A model generated the notes under the pieces. That model was not told the origin of the DNA. It made no database searches and saw nothing but the letters and a program-made list of their open reading frames with translations. DNA of 64,000 bases from Berberis thunbergii (taxonomy: Eukaryota; Streptophyta; Magnoliopsida; Ranunculales; Berberidaceae), in the NCBI GenBank assembly GCA_003290165.1, contig QNQO01005837.1, positions 17,217 to 81,216 of the forward strand, given 5' to 3'. Position numbers and translations under genes: made by a program. Within the stretch, counting starts at the first letter, position 1. Each line of letters begins with the position of its first letter. Shown in pieces: positions 45,866 to 58,915 of this stretch.

Positions 45866-46810
45866 ATGAAGTAAAAGTTCGACACCCGAGTCAACTTAAC
45901 ATAAAAACTTCGAATCGGCTGGAATGTCGAATTAACGAAGTAAAAGTTGGACACCCGAGTCAACTCAACACAAAAACTTCGAATAGAGTGGAATGTTGAA
46001 TTAACGAAGTAAAAGTTGGACACCCGAGTCAACTCAACACAAAAACTTTGAATCGACTGGAATGTCAAATTAACAAAGTAAAAGTTTGACACCCAAGTCA
46101 ACTTAACACAAAAACTTTGAGTCGACCGAGATGCCAAGTTAACGAAGTAAAAGTTTGACACTTGAGTTAACTCAACACAAAAACTTTGAATCGACTAAAA
46201 TATCGAATTTACGAAGTAAAAGTTGGACACCTGAATGAACTCAACAGAAAAACTTCGAGTCGACTAAAACTTCGAGTTAACGAAGTAAAAGTTTGACACC
46301 CGAATCAACTCAACACAAAAACTTCGAATCAATTGGAATTTCAAATTAACGAAATAAAAGTTGGACACCCAAGTCAACTCAACACAAAACTTCGAATCGA
46401 CTGGAATTTCAAATTAACAAAATAAAAGTTGGACACCCGAGTCAACTTAACCTAAAAACTTTGAATCAACTGAAATCGAATTAACAAAGTAAAAGTTGAA
46501 CCAACAAGTCAACTCAACACAAAAACTTTGAATCGACTGAAACGTCGAGTTCATGAAGTAAAAGTTGAACCAATAAGTCAACTCAACACAAAAACTTTGA
46601 ATCCACAGAAATGTCGAGTTAATGAAGTAAAAGTTGAACAAACGAGTCAACTCAACACAAAAACTTCGAGTCGACCAAAATGTCGAGTTAACGAAATAAA
46701 ATTTGAGCAAACAAGTCAACTTAACATAAAACTTCGAGTCGACCGAGATGTCGAGTTAACGAAGTAGAAACTCAACGAACAAGTTGACTTAACACAATTA
46801 CTTCGAGTTG
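45866..46810. repeat. 69-bp tandem repeat array, about 13-14 copies
   Basis: The unit begins GTCAACTCAACACAAAAACT and includes a TCGAATCGACTGGAATG part and ACGAAGTAAAAGTTGGACAC. GTCAACT stands at 45890, 45959 and 46028, which fixes the period at 69 bases, i.e. 23 codons. Later units lose or gain a few bases and change GGACACCCGA to GAACAAACGA. Open frames on both strands (for example 45781-46161 minus, 46528-46767 plus) arise from the multiple-of-three period. Tat elements are known for such arrays outside the pol region. Confidence 0.9.
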
Positions 46811-47166
46811 ACAGACACGTCGAATCAACGAAGTCAGAATTAGAGGAAAAATCAACGTGATTCGATGAACTACAAGCAAAAACAAACTCTTTGCATCAAA
46901 TCAGGAAGGATAACGTTGGGCCACCATTAAACGAATGATGAGCCAAAGCACGAAAACAGCTACAAATGAATTCAAATCAAAATCCAAGACAATTACAACT
47001 GAGCTGAAAAGAAAAGAAATAACAAAATTCATTTCATTGATAATACTACTTTGTTACATTGGGAAAAAGGAGATAAAGAAATGGGAAAAGAAACGGGGAC
47101 AACTACAGAATCATCATTCACATGAACAGGGGAAAAACTATTCTCAGAAGAGGGAGAAAGCAATGA
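46811..47166. other. Tat interior between repeat array and antisense ORF
   Basis: A-rich sequence with no gene recognised. Confidence 0.4.
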
Positions 47167-47853
47167 CTATGGGGCGTTCGAGGGTAGATAAAGCAATGAC
47201 TCCTCAATTACTAGAGTAGATTCTTCAACATCATCGTCCTCGAAAGCTTTATCAATCAAGTGACGGTACCTAGACAAATCCAAGTCGAGCCCTTCGATAT
47301 AGTCAAGAAGCACAACCCGTCCGTCAACAACTCGCTTCCAATCTTTGGCTTCGATAATACGAAGCCTATCCTTGGCAACAACGAGTTCATTTTTTTACCA
47401 CGACAAGCTGCCCCTTAGAAATTGTAAGCATAACGGAAGTATCTGCCTTGATATCATCGAGCGAGTCAGTTATTTGTTCCACCCACCTCTCAGCGATATC
47501 ACAAATAACAGATTGCTCAATTTCAATACAAGAAGCTTCATCAAAAGTTGTTTTCTCAGCGGATAACTTTTTTCCCACATCACGTAAACAGGTATGAACC
47601 CCGTCCAACTTGGCTTGTAAAGAATCAAGCTCAGCAGCAGATTTATCCCGCATACTTTCGCCTCAATCAAAGACTTTCGAGTAGCCTCTGCAATTTTCTC
47701 CGATTCCGGGCATTACACTCTCAACATGTCAAATTGGGAAAAAACGTGAGAAAACACAAGCAACGGTTCCGCCAACCTCCTCTCCAAAGACGCCACTTGA
47801 TCACGACTGGCTTGATAGATCGAGCCCATCACCCCTGCATAGGTGAAAAGATT
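47167..47853 (-). pseudogene. C-terminal half of the Tat antisense ORF
   Basis: Read on the minus strand it begins at the insertion site with NLFTYAGVMGSIYQASRDQV and ASLERRLAEP. A coiled-coil part follows (RDKSAAELDSLQAKLDGVH, TTFDEASCIEIEQSVI, WVEQITDSLDDIKADTS). After a one-base frame slip in an A-run near 47390 it continues with ELVVAKDRLRIIEAKDWKRV and YIEGLDLDLSRYRHLIDKAF to the stop at 47167. Extra antisense ORFs of this kind are known from Tat-lineage elements. Their function is unknown. The N-terminal half lies at 60478-62114. Confidence 0.7.
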
Positions 47854-49507
47854 CATCCTGTCATGCCCCAATTTTCGAAGAAAACGAAAATCCCAAAATC
47901 CACGTAGGATTATCCGTTTCCCCAAAACTCGGGACGTGAAATTCAATAACAATAGAAACATTTAGCAACAACAACAACTTAAACATGATTTAATTACTGA
48001 ACCAAATAAAAACTCTAACCATAAAATACTGACGTTGCTAGCTCCACTAGCAGAACTCCAGTAACGCTACTCACAAGTCTCTAAACCTGAAAGGCTAATC
48101 GGCTACACTCCCAAAGGAATGTACCCAATAAGCAAAAGCTCACTTGGATTAGCAATAAAGCTGGTGTTAGTAATCTTCATCCCAAATCAATAAAATCACA
48201 CGTGATGACATCAAACTAAGTACAAACAATAAACAACCATACCAATAGGTAGTTCCTCAATGAGGCAAAGGTGTCATGCAAGAAAAACACAGTTCAAAGA
48301 ATTTAGTTCATCAACGAGGCAATCATGTCATAATTCCAATTAAGTAATTATGCATTTACTTGTACTTACACTGTAAAAGTTGACTATGGCAAGTCTGACC
48401 TGCAGAAATATTAGTGGACTGACCATCCTGCATGAAAAGGATTAGAAACAATATAAAGTAATTTATTAATTAAACAGTTGTCTTCATATAATATTTGACT
48501 TATGCATATTATTCATTTTTATTTGCATTTGATTCATTTTTAACGGATTGATCACTTAGACAATACCACATTCGCACCACCTCCGTGCCGAACATACATG
48601 CCCGTATGCCTCTCTCATATAAATGAGGACTTCTCCATCATCCATGCCCAAGTGGGGACACATCACATACAGACATGCATCACTATATACTCCTAACTAT
48701 ATGAGTAACAAAAGCCACTCTTGGGCTATCAATGTGCATAAAGTCACGTAACATTTTTACGGATAAATATCAAAGCCTATCTTAGGCATAAAAATTCACC
48801 TCATTTCCGCAAGACTAACCCGATGGTTATTTTAGTTTCTCTATAAGAAATAGGCACCCCACCTCCGCAAGACGATCCGCAGGTTATTTAGTTTCTCTAT
48901 AAGAGAGGGGAAATAATAAACAAAAGAGGTGTGGTAGTTCTAAGTGATACAATTTCAGGTGATTAAATTTTCAGGAGTCAAAGTTTACCAATATAATTTA
49001 TTTTTGATATTTCAATTTTCTCTCACAATGACACTTTGTCATTTATAAATTGATTCACCACAATCTCCGCCCATACTTTTGGGGAAACATAGCATTTCAT
49101 ATATGAACTTTCGATAACAAAATGAGGATCAAAGCCCCCTCAATAAAAAGATTCATATTCCTATGAGTACAAAGAATATCACACTTTCAATCATAGCTCC
49201 TTATTGAGCCTAATTCAATCGATTAAATAACACCATTACTTAATAACATTGTTATCTATATAAAAGCCAACATATGTATATATGAAACCATACTCAAATT
49301 CTCATATCATACATTACCACATATAGCAAGGGAGTTCAAATTGCTCACCACCACCAATACCCGGATAGGGTACACCTATTTGCCACAAAACAAGCAAGCG
49401 GGTCAGCATTAGCTGGTATGAGGCGTTTGTGTATCAACCTTTCGAGGGGTCCCATTCAAGACTTATGTGAACTGCTATTCAACAAAGCACTACAACAAAA
49501 AATGCCA

Positions 49508-49645
49508 TTAATAGCGTTTCAAAAACTCTATGGTAGGATACCATAGCGTTTTAGAAAACACTATGTCTGCCGGAGCTATAATAGCGTTTTTACAACGCTA
49601 TGATAGACTCTACCAGAAACGCTATGGTAGGTATACATAGCAATT
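49508..49645. repeat. CACTA subterminal repeats
   Basis: Several direct and inverted copies of ATAGCGTTT/AAACGCTAT are packed within 140 bases of the CACTA end. These are the usual transposase-binding type arrays of this superfamily. Confidence 0.75.
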
Positions 49646-50037
49646 TTTTTTATTTCATTTGCTATCAAATGACTTCTTATTACATCTTATAAGTTTTATT
49701 TCTAGAAAATTATATTCGGATGTTTATGCATCCAATCAACCAAATTTCAATGGGGGAACATGCGGATGCTAGCAAACTAATGAAGAATCATTTAATCGCC
49801 GCATTATAGACAACAATATCATATGGGAAAAACCCCCCCATTACAACCACTCATTATTGAAGAATCGATACCCACTATGAAAGGGATATATGAAAACAAA
49901 ATCGCTAACCACAGTAAATGATCAAAAAGTGGTCTTCCAAGTATGAAAAAATATTGAGCATACAAGAAATCTAACTAGTGTGATAGTCAAATTAAATGAT
50001 CTCCTGTTCTAATGTCTTCTACTACTCAATGGTTGTT

Positions 50038-51996
50038 TTAAAACCTACTTGAGTCTCTCCCAAAAATAAATTTCCTAGTCCAGTTTGTAACCACCAGCAT
50101 CCTTGTGCGCCAGCTGACTTGCTTACTGCAAAAGATGCAAGACAATCAAAGAGAATAAATATTATGTTCATTCAAGGTAAAGATGAAACATTTCAATAAA
50201 ATTCATAATTGTGATAGCGAATAAACAATAGTTAAATCGTAAGGTTACCTTGCATAAACGGAATATCATAGCCACTGTGAGCTGTGACCAATTGAAACCA
50301 AATCACCAGGCAACTGTGCTGCTGTTTGCTCTCCTCCCAGTGGAGCAAATTGTTCCAAATGTCGGTACCTTTGAATAATAACAAAAAGAATGCAAATCAA
50401 TCTCCTTAGTTACAACATCAAGAAGTTATTGACAATATTCGACGTCCAACTATCTACTCGTTCATACATCTATGCATTCTTGTCAACCATATTATAGAAG
50501 CACGGCAAAACTGGAGTTGGAAAAAAAAATGTATTAGAAAGATGACACTGAGGTAGCCAAGGAAAACTGATTCTTTGTTCATTTACTATTTTGGTTTTCT
50601 TCTGGTTAGAAATACAACACAATTTAAGTCACTACAGATAGCACAATCAAAACCTCAGAAGAAACAATTGAAGTAAACTACAAAAAAAAAGGATTAAAAA
50701 TGTTTACATCCTTTATCAAAAGCGAAACACTGATGCCAATGGCAAGTGATACAATGCCTCAAAAAAATGTATGTACTTCACAGGAGCCTAACTGAGCAAA
50801 ACTGCGGAACAGAATGAACAGACTGAAAAGGAAAATGTAGTTGAAGCTCACAACAGCTAAGAGATTGACAGACTATACCAAAGCCTAAGGCATTGAACAG
50901 CTCCTGAAGTTCCATAAGAACATTTTTAATCTAGTATACCCCTAATAGGGCAATAAGCACCCTTATTCTGAAAAAGGGTGTGTGTGTTGCTTTTCCTAGT
51001 ATAGGGAAGTATAAAAGAATTTACAGGTTGCAATTCTGAATTAGCTTTGGCCAAAAAAACCTGCATGAACACCAAACATGCTTCAGTTTTACATGTGCAG
51101 ATTTATTTCCCTAACACATTAATATTCAATCATGAACCATGGTGAAGCTCTATCCTTGTATGTAACAAAACGGGAAACAGTTGAAACATTTTAGGTTGGC
51201 TGTATGTATAACTGATTCAGCAGTACAAATATAATGCTCGAGAACACTTAAAAGTCACTTTTTCATACCCAAAATCGGAGATGAGTTTGTAATTTGAGTG
51301 AGGATAATAGATTAGAAGAAACTTTACATATATTGAATACTCCCGTCCGTCAAGAGTAGATGGGAAGAGAAACACCCCATTGACATGGGAAAAAGTTCCC
51401 AGCAAAGTGATCAACACAAGGAACCAATCAGAACTAGTTTCTGAAGTTGAGGAAAGAGCCATGATTGAAATCAAACGCTTAGCAAATAAAGAACTTCAAG
51501 AGAAATATATGTACCTGAATGGCTGAAACCGATGACGTCCGGATTCTCTGAACCTAAGAGGCCCCTCTTGATTCTCTTCAAACTCTTTCATACGGTTAAA
51601 ACACTTCGCAATATATTTTCTTTGTTGAGCAGCAACCTAAAGTGATAACAAAGCATAACGTGCAAAACAGTATTGGAATCAATCTTCAGAATTTTGTTAC
51701 TGAAACAGGAGGTTCATCATAACTTACCTGAGTGGCAGGAGATTCTTCATTTGTGAATCCACTTGGGACAGTGCCACCTTGAACTTCTCAATATCCATTT
51801 CAGCGAATTCCTTGTATTCATCTCATTCACCTTGCTTCAAAAGACCAACAATATTTTTCATCCGTTTATTCTTCAGATGAAGCTCCAACTGAGGGTATCT
51901 TTCACAGATGTCCTTCACAACAGCTGGAACTCTTTAACACTCAGTGGTCCCGAATTATCTTTGTCTGCTTTCTTAAATATCACTGCAATGTCTTCC
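50038..51996 (-). pseudogene. Captured NDB-type external NAD(P)H dehydrogenase, 3' exons
   Basis: The minus-strand exons run in gene order. 51996-51729 encodes the EF-hand region EDIAVIFKKADKDNSG and AEMDIEKFKVALSQVDSQMK. 51640-51514 encodes YIAKCFNRMKEFEENQEGPL and RFRESGRHRFQPFR. 50368-50251 encodes YRHLEQFAPLGGEQTAAQLP and SIGHSSQWL. 50134-50038 encodes SKQVSWRTRMLVVTNWTRKF and IFGRDSSR with a stop. This is the C-terminal half of the plant type II NAD(P)H dehydrogenase of the outer face of the inner mitochondrial membrane (NDB2/3 type with EF-hand). A TGA replaces the Trp expected after SSQWL, and the EF-hand exon has a frame slip and a stop. The NADH and FAD domains are missing. Confidence 0.88.
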
Positions 51997-52079
51997 TACA
52001 AGGACAATCCAAAAAACAAATTAGTAAAATAACACACCTAAGCAAACAGAACATCCCAGTTAACCATAAATTCATTTTT

Positions 52080-53240
52080 CAACTTTTGCATAGCCTCATG
52101 TTCTCTAGGATTTTCTCTTCGGCCCAACATGCTATCAACCTTGAATGAGCAAAAAAAAATTGCTAAGTTGATACAGCGGTAGAAACAGAACATAAGAACA
52201 CAATCTATAATTAGTTCACCTCGTCAACAAAAACAACACTCGGAGCAATTTACTTGCCTAGTGAGAAAACAACTTTCACATACTTTTCACCTTCACTAAA
52301 CCACTGCACAGAAATAATGAGACACATAGTCAAAATAGAGGTCAAGAAGTGAGGAATCTAAGATTAGCATAAGTAATAGTATCTTCAAAGAATCACTAGC
52401 AACCTTAGAAGTAATGCTAGACACTGATATATTGATGAAGTTTGCACCAGCCTCAGTAGCTACAACTTTTGCAAGCATCATTTTCCCTGTTCCAGTGACC
52501 CAAAGAGAAGTATGGCCTTGCAAGGCTGCAATTAGAGGATCCATTGTTATGATTCTTTTAAATACATCATCAAATGAGTATGTAAGACATATTTTAAGCA
52601 TTTTTTCCCAACACATGGTTATTTTATTTTTATTAAAAAACATAAATTATATTACATAAATCGCTGTTTATCCCTGAGGATGAATTTTAGAAATTTTCAA
52701 GAAAGAGAAGGAACAAATTTTGGTAATTGAGTTTGAAATCACAATAATTTGATCAAGCAGACAAGGTATCTGACACAGTAGGAACTTTTTCCACATTTCG
52801 AAGCATCAAGGTAAAAGAGAGACATTCAGAACTTGAACCATCAAACTCATGTCCAACACAAACACATATGCTTCTCATTCCTCTATCTTATTGAAGTTAA
52901 GGTTTTATGAAGAACTTAAACATAATAACAGTGTTACAAATATATCTTGAACATTTTTTTTTCAACATGACTACATTCCAGCAAGGCAGCAATCATATAT
53001 ATGTATCCAATAACTTATCCTACAGAGAGTAGGAAATAAGAATGTGTATAAACCTTTGTTAGTTGCCCCTTACAAAACAGCTCCGGCCTTTGCAAGGAAA
53101 GCATCACCAATTTCCCTTAATGTATATTTGACATTTTCAAGAGCTCCAATGTCATCAAATGTTACGCCAATATCTTTAGGCGGAATCACATCAGCTAGGA
53201 GCTTCTTCTCAAATTCATTCTCTGTTGCAATGTCCTGAAC
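52080..53240 (-). pseudogene. Captured AAA ATPase exons (spastin/fidgetin-like plant group)
   Basis: The minus-strand pieces are in order. 53238-53050 encodes ENEFEKKLLADVIPP, GVTFDDIGALENVK and, one frame over, LQRPELFCKGQLTK. 52545-52404 encodes TGTGKMMLAKVVATEAGANF and INISVSSITSK, a damaged Walker A. 52305-52225 encodes SEGEKYVKVVFSLGK and APSVVFVDE (Walker B). 52145-52080 encodes VDSMLGRRENPREHEAM and KNEFMVNW. This is the ATPase core of the plant DAA1/At1g64110-like AAA proteins. The Walker A lost its GPPG start, and frame breaks are present, so it is not functional. Confidence 0.86.
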
Positions 53241-53889
53241 TTGTCCAACAAAAATTAATTAGGAAGGATTGTACAAACAACTACATGATACAAGTAATTC
53301 CCTCCAGTATTCTGATTTTGAGTATATACAACAATCAGAAAACCAGATATTGATTTTATGGATAATGTACACTATACAATATAAGCATAATGAAGAATAA
53401 AAAAAGAGAATATGGTCGGATTCGGATCTAAATGACATGTTGAATGTGCATCAGGAAAGTAAAAACTCCTTGAGCATTATTGATGCATTCTAAAAGCAAG
53501 AAATAATTGCATTGACTTATGAAGCCTCCCTCATATTAATTATTCATGGGGGGGCTGACATAAGAAACAAGAAGGCAACATAAAAAATGAAGAATTAAAG
53601 AAACAAGGCTTCTCTTATGGGGTTCAACACTTAAAAAAACAAGTCTGCAACATTTCCATTAGACAAGGAGTACAAAGAGGATCTACTAAAAGGGTCAACA
53701 TGTAGACAGAAAAATTCCCAAGAATCTCAAAGCTCAATGGCAGACTAAAACTGATGGATATAGTTAAAGGACCTAAACAAACCGGGAATAAAAAGACTCA
53801 CTAAGAATAGGACGTAAAATATTTTCCACCGCAAAATGTATCAAGGAAACAAGCAAAGCAACTACTTTAGGGTATTATTCAAGACTAGA

Positions 53890-55200
53890 ACATACCTCTG
53901 CTGTTAGGGTCTGCACCATAATCCAGTAGCAGCATGACACAATTTTCACTTCCTCTAGAAGCTGCTATATGTTGTTTACAAATAAGCAATATTGAAGTTA
54001 AACATAAATAAACTGACCCTAATTCAAGGTGGAGTATGGGGTAGTAGCTACTCAAAATACAAAGGTAGTCATATACCAAAGGTGTTCGTTTGCTGTTGTC
54101 TACTTCATTCGGATCCAAATCGCATCTAAGTAACTGGTGCAACAGAAAATCATCCCCTCTAATGGCTGCAAAGCTCAGAGTAAGTGGGAGGTCCGTCCTA
54201 CCATGAGCTAGCATGTCCTCTGTTTCCAACAAAACTCCATCCATCATCGAGTCATTGAGCTCTTTCATATGCTACACCATACACAGTTCGAGTACATTTA
54301 GAGAACAAGTCCATGTGCTACATTGCACGTCAATAGGGTATGCCATGTAGTTTACAATTCTTCAATTGTGTATGGATGTTTAATACATCTAGAAATTTTA
54401 CTTGCTGATAGTTCATGTAAATGTTACTTGTAGGAGATTGTTCATAATTATGGTCCCGTCGCCGACATTTGCCTGAACTATGCTCAAGAATGATGTACGG
54501 TTCAAACGGAGTAATTGGCTCAATCTTTTGGTGCGGACAGTAAACAGCTGTGGCATGTAACACAGTACTCAATCTCTCCACAAAGATCCCCAGTTTTTGC
54601 CTCTCCTACAATCTGCAAACATCAACTAGTCCATCTAAGAATGAACTCAACTCATCAATGTAACAAGAAATAGCCAATTTCAGTTTCTAAGCAGTTGTAT
54701 CTAGTTGTCTGTCATAATGGGTTATTTAAAGGATCTTAAAGACCAGACTTGCCTGTTCTACTCCATTTCTTAGCACAATAAGATCCTGCATAAAAGAGGA
54801 CAATTCAGTATCATTAAGAAACCCGTTATAGGGCTTTCTAGATCAGAAACTCTACAACAAGAAAGTGACAAAAAAATATTTGTTATTACCATAGCACCAG
54901 TCACTAGTATGTAGAAGTCTGTAGGAGCTTCATTCTGCAAAATGACATCTTCTTTGGGAGGGAAGTATTCGGCTTTCATCTCCGAAACCTTCAAGTGAAT
55001 GTAGCGTCATAAGTTTGAGAATTATCAAACAATATACTTTCGAACTCAGAGGTATTATGACGACTTACCAACTGGAAAAGCAAGTCATTTGATACCCTCG
55101 GAACAAGTATGACTTGTCAATGAGAGAGTAGAATAGAAAATGTGAAATACTGGATCGGATGGCTTTAGGGAGGGCATCAAGTGTCTCTTGTTGCTGCATT
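53890..55200 (-). pseudogene. Captured AKT1-type Shaker K+ channel, CNBD to ankyrin part
   Basis: The minus-strand exons are in gene order. 55195-55075 encodes ETLDALPKAIRSSISHFLFY and SLIDKSYLFRG. 54990-54892 encodes SEMKAEYFPPKEDVILQNE and APTDFYILVTG, the cyclic-nucleotide-binding domain. About 54560-54430 encodes MPQLFTVRTKRLSQLLRLNR and QANVGDGTIIMNNLLQ. 54268-54070 encodes KELNDSMMDGVLLETEDML and DDFLLHQLLRCDLDPNEVDN. 53970-53897 encodes HIAASRGSENCVMLLLDYGA, an ankyrin repeat. Splice sites are partly kept. The voltage sensor and pore are missing. Frame slips occur in the first and third pieces. The donor is an inward-rectifying plasma-membrane K+ channel. Confidence 0.9.
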
Positions 55201-56219
55201 CCCTCTGCAGTCGAACTTGTTGAACCAACTGCAAACTCTTACTTAAAGTACATAACTCATGCAAAAAAAGGACTTGTTTCATGAAAAAGATTTAGATCCT
55301 TGCAATAAATCGAGCAATGTTGTGCCACTCCTCTCCCTTATTCTTCTCTGACCCATTGGAGTTGTCCCACACAGTCAATCCATGGAACTCCATTCATGGG
55401 GCTTAAGTTGATTCAGGAGCAAAATCTTTTGAAGTCAAGAAACATGTTCCTTTTGGCAGCCCGTAAAAAACAACTGTGATTGTACAACAGATAAAAGAGA
55501 TAATGCCATAGCATGATGTGGTATGAAAACTCTAGCATGTAGATAGTGAATTTAAAAGACACACCTTTTCCTTTTCGAGATTAAAATCTCTGTCTTCTCC
55601 AGTTCAACTTCTTTCAGATGTCATTAATTGCCTGATCAAATGCTTTTAGTTCCGAAAAGAATACACTTGTCCAAAGCATAGTGGATTTATTTAGTAAATG
55701 GCAACTAAGATACCTGAACACATTGCAATCAATAAACATGCATGCTATTATGACAGCAAAATGGATACAATGCACTTATGAAGCCTACACAGAGATGAAC
55801 CAAGAGACATTTTTGCAAAAGATTTCTAATAACAAAAAGGTAACGCATGGAGGTAATCCCTTAATTCTGTAAAGAAATAAGCTTTCCAATTTCAAATATA
55901 CAAAAAGACATTGGCATTGGTAAGCATTGCAGTTTCTGAAAATTGCTTATCCCATGTATAACAAAGTGTACAGAGGAAAAAAAAAACCCAAGGCCATGAA
56001 GAGACAAATGACATGATGTTCATGAGCAAGGGAAAAAAACTGAAGACAACTAAACAAACTCACTGTTGACATTGAAGAAATTGACTGAATATGGAGAGCT
56101 TAGGTATATTTATATGCTTACAAGTTGCGAGCATACAGTTTATAAGTTGGCCATCAAATGTATGAGACAAATGTCCAACACTTTAAAAACTAACTCACCT
56201 ATCACTTGTGAATCCGGAT

Positions 56220-56700
56220 CTCTTTCGATGCTCATTACTAGTTTGCCTGAAACGAAGAAAATAAATAAATAAATTTGAATCGAACTCTAGATGAATGAAT
56301 ATCGATTCATTGAATAAATCCTACCTTCCAAGACTCGTATGTTCCATGAGTCATTCTTCTGGACAAAGTGAGGCTCGCCAACAACATAAGGATATGGATG
56401 AGCATCTCTCAAGAGTGAAGCCTGGCTGGGGCATATTCATCATCACTGTCAAATAGCTTCCATGATCTGGCCCAAGTGCTCTGAGAATGACTGACAATAA
56501 GATTGAAAATCCCTGCATCAAGTACAAATTGTAGGTACAACTTTTTACTTGTAAAGATCTAAATGACTTGGAATATAATAGATTTACTGCAAATCTAATT
56601 TTAGGTTGTGTGACTGTTAAAATTGAAGACCTTGGGAAAAAATGCGGCCACACGAACTGAGTGCCACAATTGACAAGCCTATCCATTTACAAAAATCGAA
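56220..56700 (-). pseudogene. Further captured exons, donor not identified
   Basis: On the minus strand, 56430-56335 reads, with a frame slip, PYVVGEPHFVQKNDSWNI and RVLEG up to GTAGG. After a TTTCAG acceptor, 56250-56210 reads GKLVMSIERDPDSQV up to GTGAG. The text is protein-like and bordered by splice signals, so a fourth gene was probably sampled. I do not recognise it. Confidence 0.4.
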
Positions 56701-58560
56701 GTCTGACTTCACAAATTTTTTGAACTCCTCAACTTCCCCGTAGGATCCTTAGGAAATCCTGATGCAGACTAAAGCAATAAAACTTCAAAGCCATTACTCA
56801 ATTCATTAAAAAAAAGGATAAGTGAAAGAGAAAGTAGCATAGAACACATGCTATGCTACCACAAGACACGAAGATATACCTTCTCCCAGTCATGGTCAGA
56901 ACACGTCTACAGTACTGCAGCTTCCGCGACCACGAGTAAAAAGACAATACCATATACTGTTCATTTGCAGTCAAGAAAAAGCAGTAATGCAACAGGTTTT
57001 ACACTCGAAAACGGGGACACACATAGCTAAAAAAACAACATACTTCTTTGAACATATACTAGAGAAGACAAATTATTACATAGCATTTATGCCAAAATGT
57101 TCTAGAATGATAATAAATAAAATTGGGGGTATTCCCTAATTCTGAACCTTCTTATTGATTCTTAATACTCAGAATATTTAATGTGAATCTAAACTACTTA
57201 ACTGTTATGCATCTAAATGACATGCATATGAACTTATGTGCCCTCTGCACTATCATCAGCAATAAACTATATTCACATATTATGGCGTATATTCCATACA
57301 TGAGTATGGTACACAATATGGTCTGATAAAAAACTTCATTAAGTTTTGAACATTTCTGATACCAGTGGCACTTAACCAGTGTTTTCAATATTTTGACAGC
57401 AACACAGGAATGCAATAATCATGACTAATAATTACTAAGTTGTTCCATAAAAATATTTCGTTTTCAAGAAACCAAAAAAACAAAAAGCTTTCATTTTCAA
57501 GAAGCCAAAAACCAAAAAGCTTTCATTTCAAGAAGTCAAAAACTATCTAGCTGGAATTTCCAGCTAAGCACTTCAGACTCGTGCTTCCTGATTGAAAGCT
57601 ACCACCATGTGGTTGTGACTAGTTAATGTGTAGCCTCGCCCCTAGCATTAGGCTTAGCCAAAATCAATTGCGTTGATAATTGCAAACAAAGAGTGGCCAT
57701 AATGAATTAAAAGAAAGATGATGATATTTAGCAAGATTGATAAAATCATAATATAGCAATGCTACTAAGATAAACAGGATTCTGTACTAGATGTTTGTGA
57801 TAGTTGGAGAAGCAACTTTCCTGGGTTTGGAGCAGAGACAACGAACTTGTATCTGTAGCAAGTAATAGACACACATAACAATATTAACATAAGTCATAAC
57901 ATTATAATTAATATACTTCCGATCCACTTTGAAAGGAGTTCAAACTAGTTTACGAACGAAGTAGGACAATAACCTATGCCATCCTTTGAACAGCATGAAT
58001 GGAGCTTTATATAGGGTAATCAAGGTAATCATTGGCACATCAACAATAATCCCAAAATTGCAGCTAATATGCATCCCGGTACCTGTAATACTCTATATTA
58101 CAAGAAGGCTCACAAATCCAGTTCCAAAGATACATGTAACTTCAAAAATTCAGAACATGAATGAAGTGCAAGACCGAACACTCTCCATTGAAACTGAGCT
58201 GAAGTATTGAAACCAAATTGAAGTAGAATTCATGTTAGATATCCATACTTGAGTTCGATAGGCTTCTCATTGCTTTTGCTTCCAATAACTCATCCATCAC
58301 TAAAAAATAAGAATGGAAGGAAAAATCCGCACAGTTTCGAACAATAGTGCACGCCATCCAGACATTGCTCCAAGTACCATCCTACAAATGATTCAGGGTA
58401 ACATCAAATTCTCTCAAACATTTCATTTATGTTTCTTGGGACATCACATTGTAAACCAATATAAACAACACAGAAAGTTCAAACAGATAACATGTAAGCC
58501 ACAAGTACTAGTTAAGCAAATACCATAGAGCACCGAATCAACTTGCTCAAGAGTACAAAA
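56701..58560. other. CACTA interior, nothing named
   Basis: AT-rich with short frames on both strands. A locally repeated AACCAAAAAGCTTTCATTTCAAGAAG word is seen at about 57470-57540. No family was recognised. Confidence 0.35.
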
Positions 58561-58564
58561 CATT

Positions 58565-58915
58565 GCGAGCTGCTGCAAAGAGCAAAGGGAAAGGAAGAGA
58601 GGCGAACAAGAGGAGAATGAGAGGAAGAGAGGCGAACAATAGGAGAAGGAGAGGAAGACAGGTGAGCAAGAGCAGAGGGAGAGGACGAGAGGTTGAGAAA
58701 TTGGAGCCCCAAACCTAGCAATTTCTCAACCTCTCGTCCTCTCCTTCTCCAATTAGATAGTGAGCAGAGGGAGGAGAAACATAGCAGAGGGAGAAGAAAC
58801 ATAGCAGAGGGAGAGGAGAGGAAACAATGCATAGCAGAGAGAGAGGAGAGGAAGCAGAGGGGAGGAGAGGAAACATAGCAGAGGGATAGGAAACATAAAG
58901 TCGAGCAAAAAAAAA
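58565..58915. repeat. Purine-rich minisatellite with a perfect 26-bp hairpin
   Basis: GAGAGGAAGAGAGGCGAAC and AGAGGAGAGGAAACATAGC units repeat for about 350 bp. Within it, 58678-58703 and 58719-58744 are exact reverse complements (26 bp) around a 15-base loop. The minus-strand open frames here (Leu/Ser-rich, up to 161 codons) are driven by composition. Confidence 0.8.

Noticed and set aside
45781..46767. Open frames in the 69-bp array
   Set aside because: The codon-multiple period keeps frames open on both strands. There is no independent sign of a protein.
45866..46810. CRISPR-like array
   Set aside because: The units are contiguous without unique spacers, and the genome is a plant.
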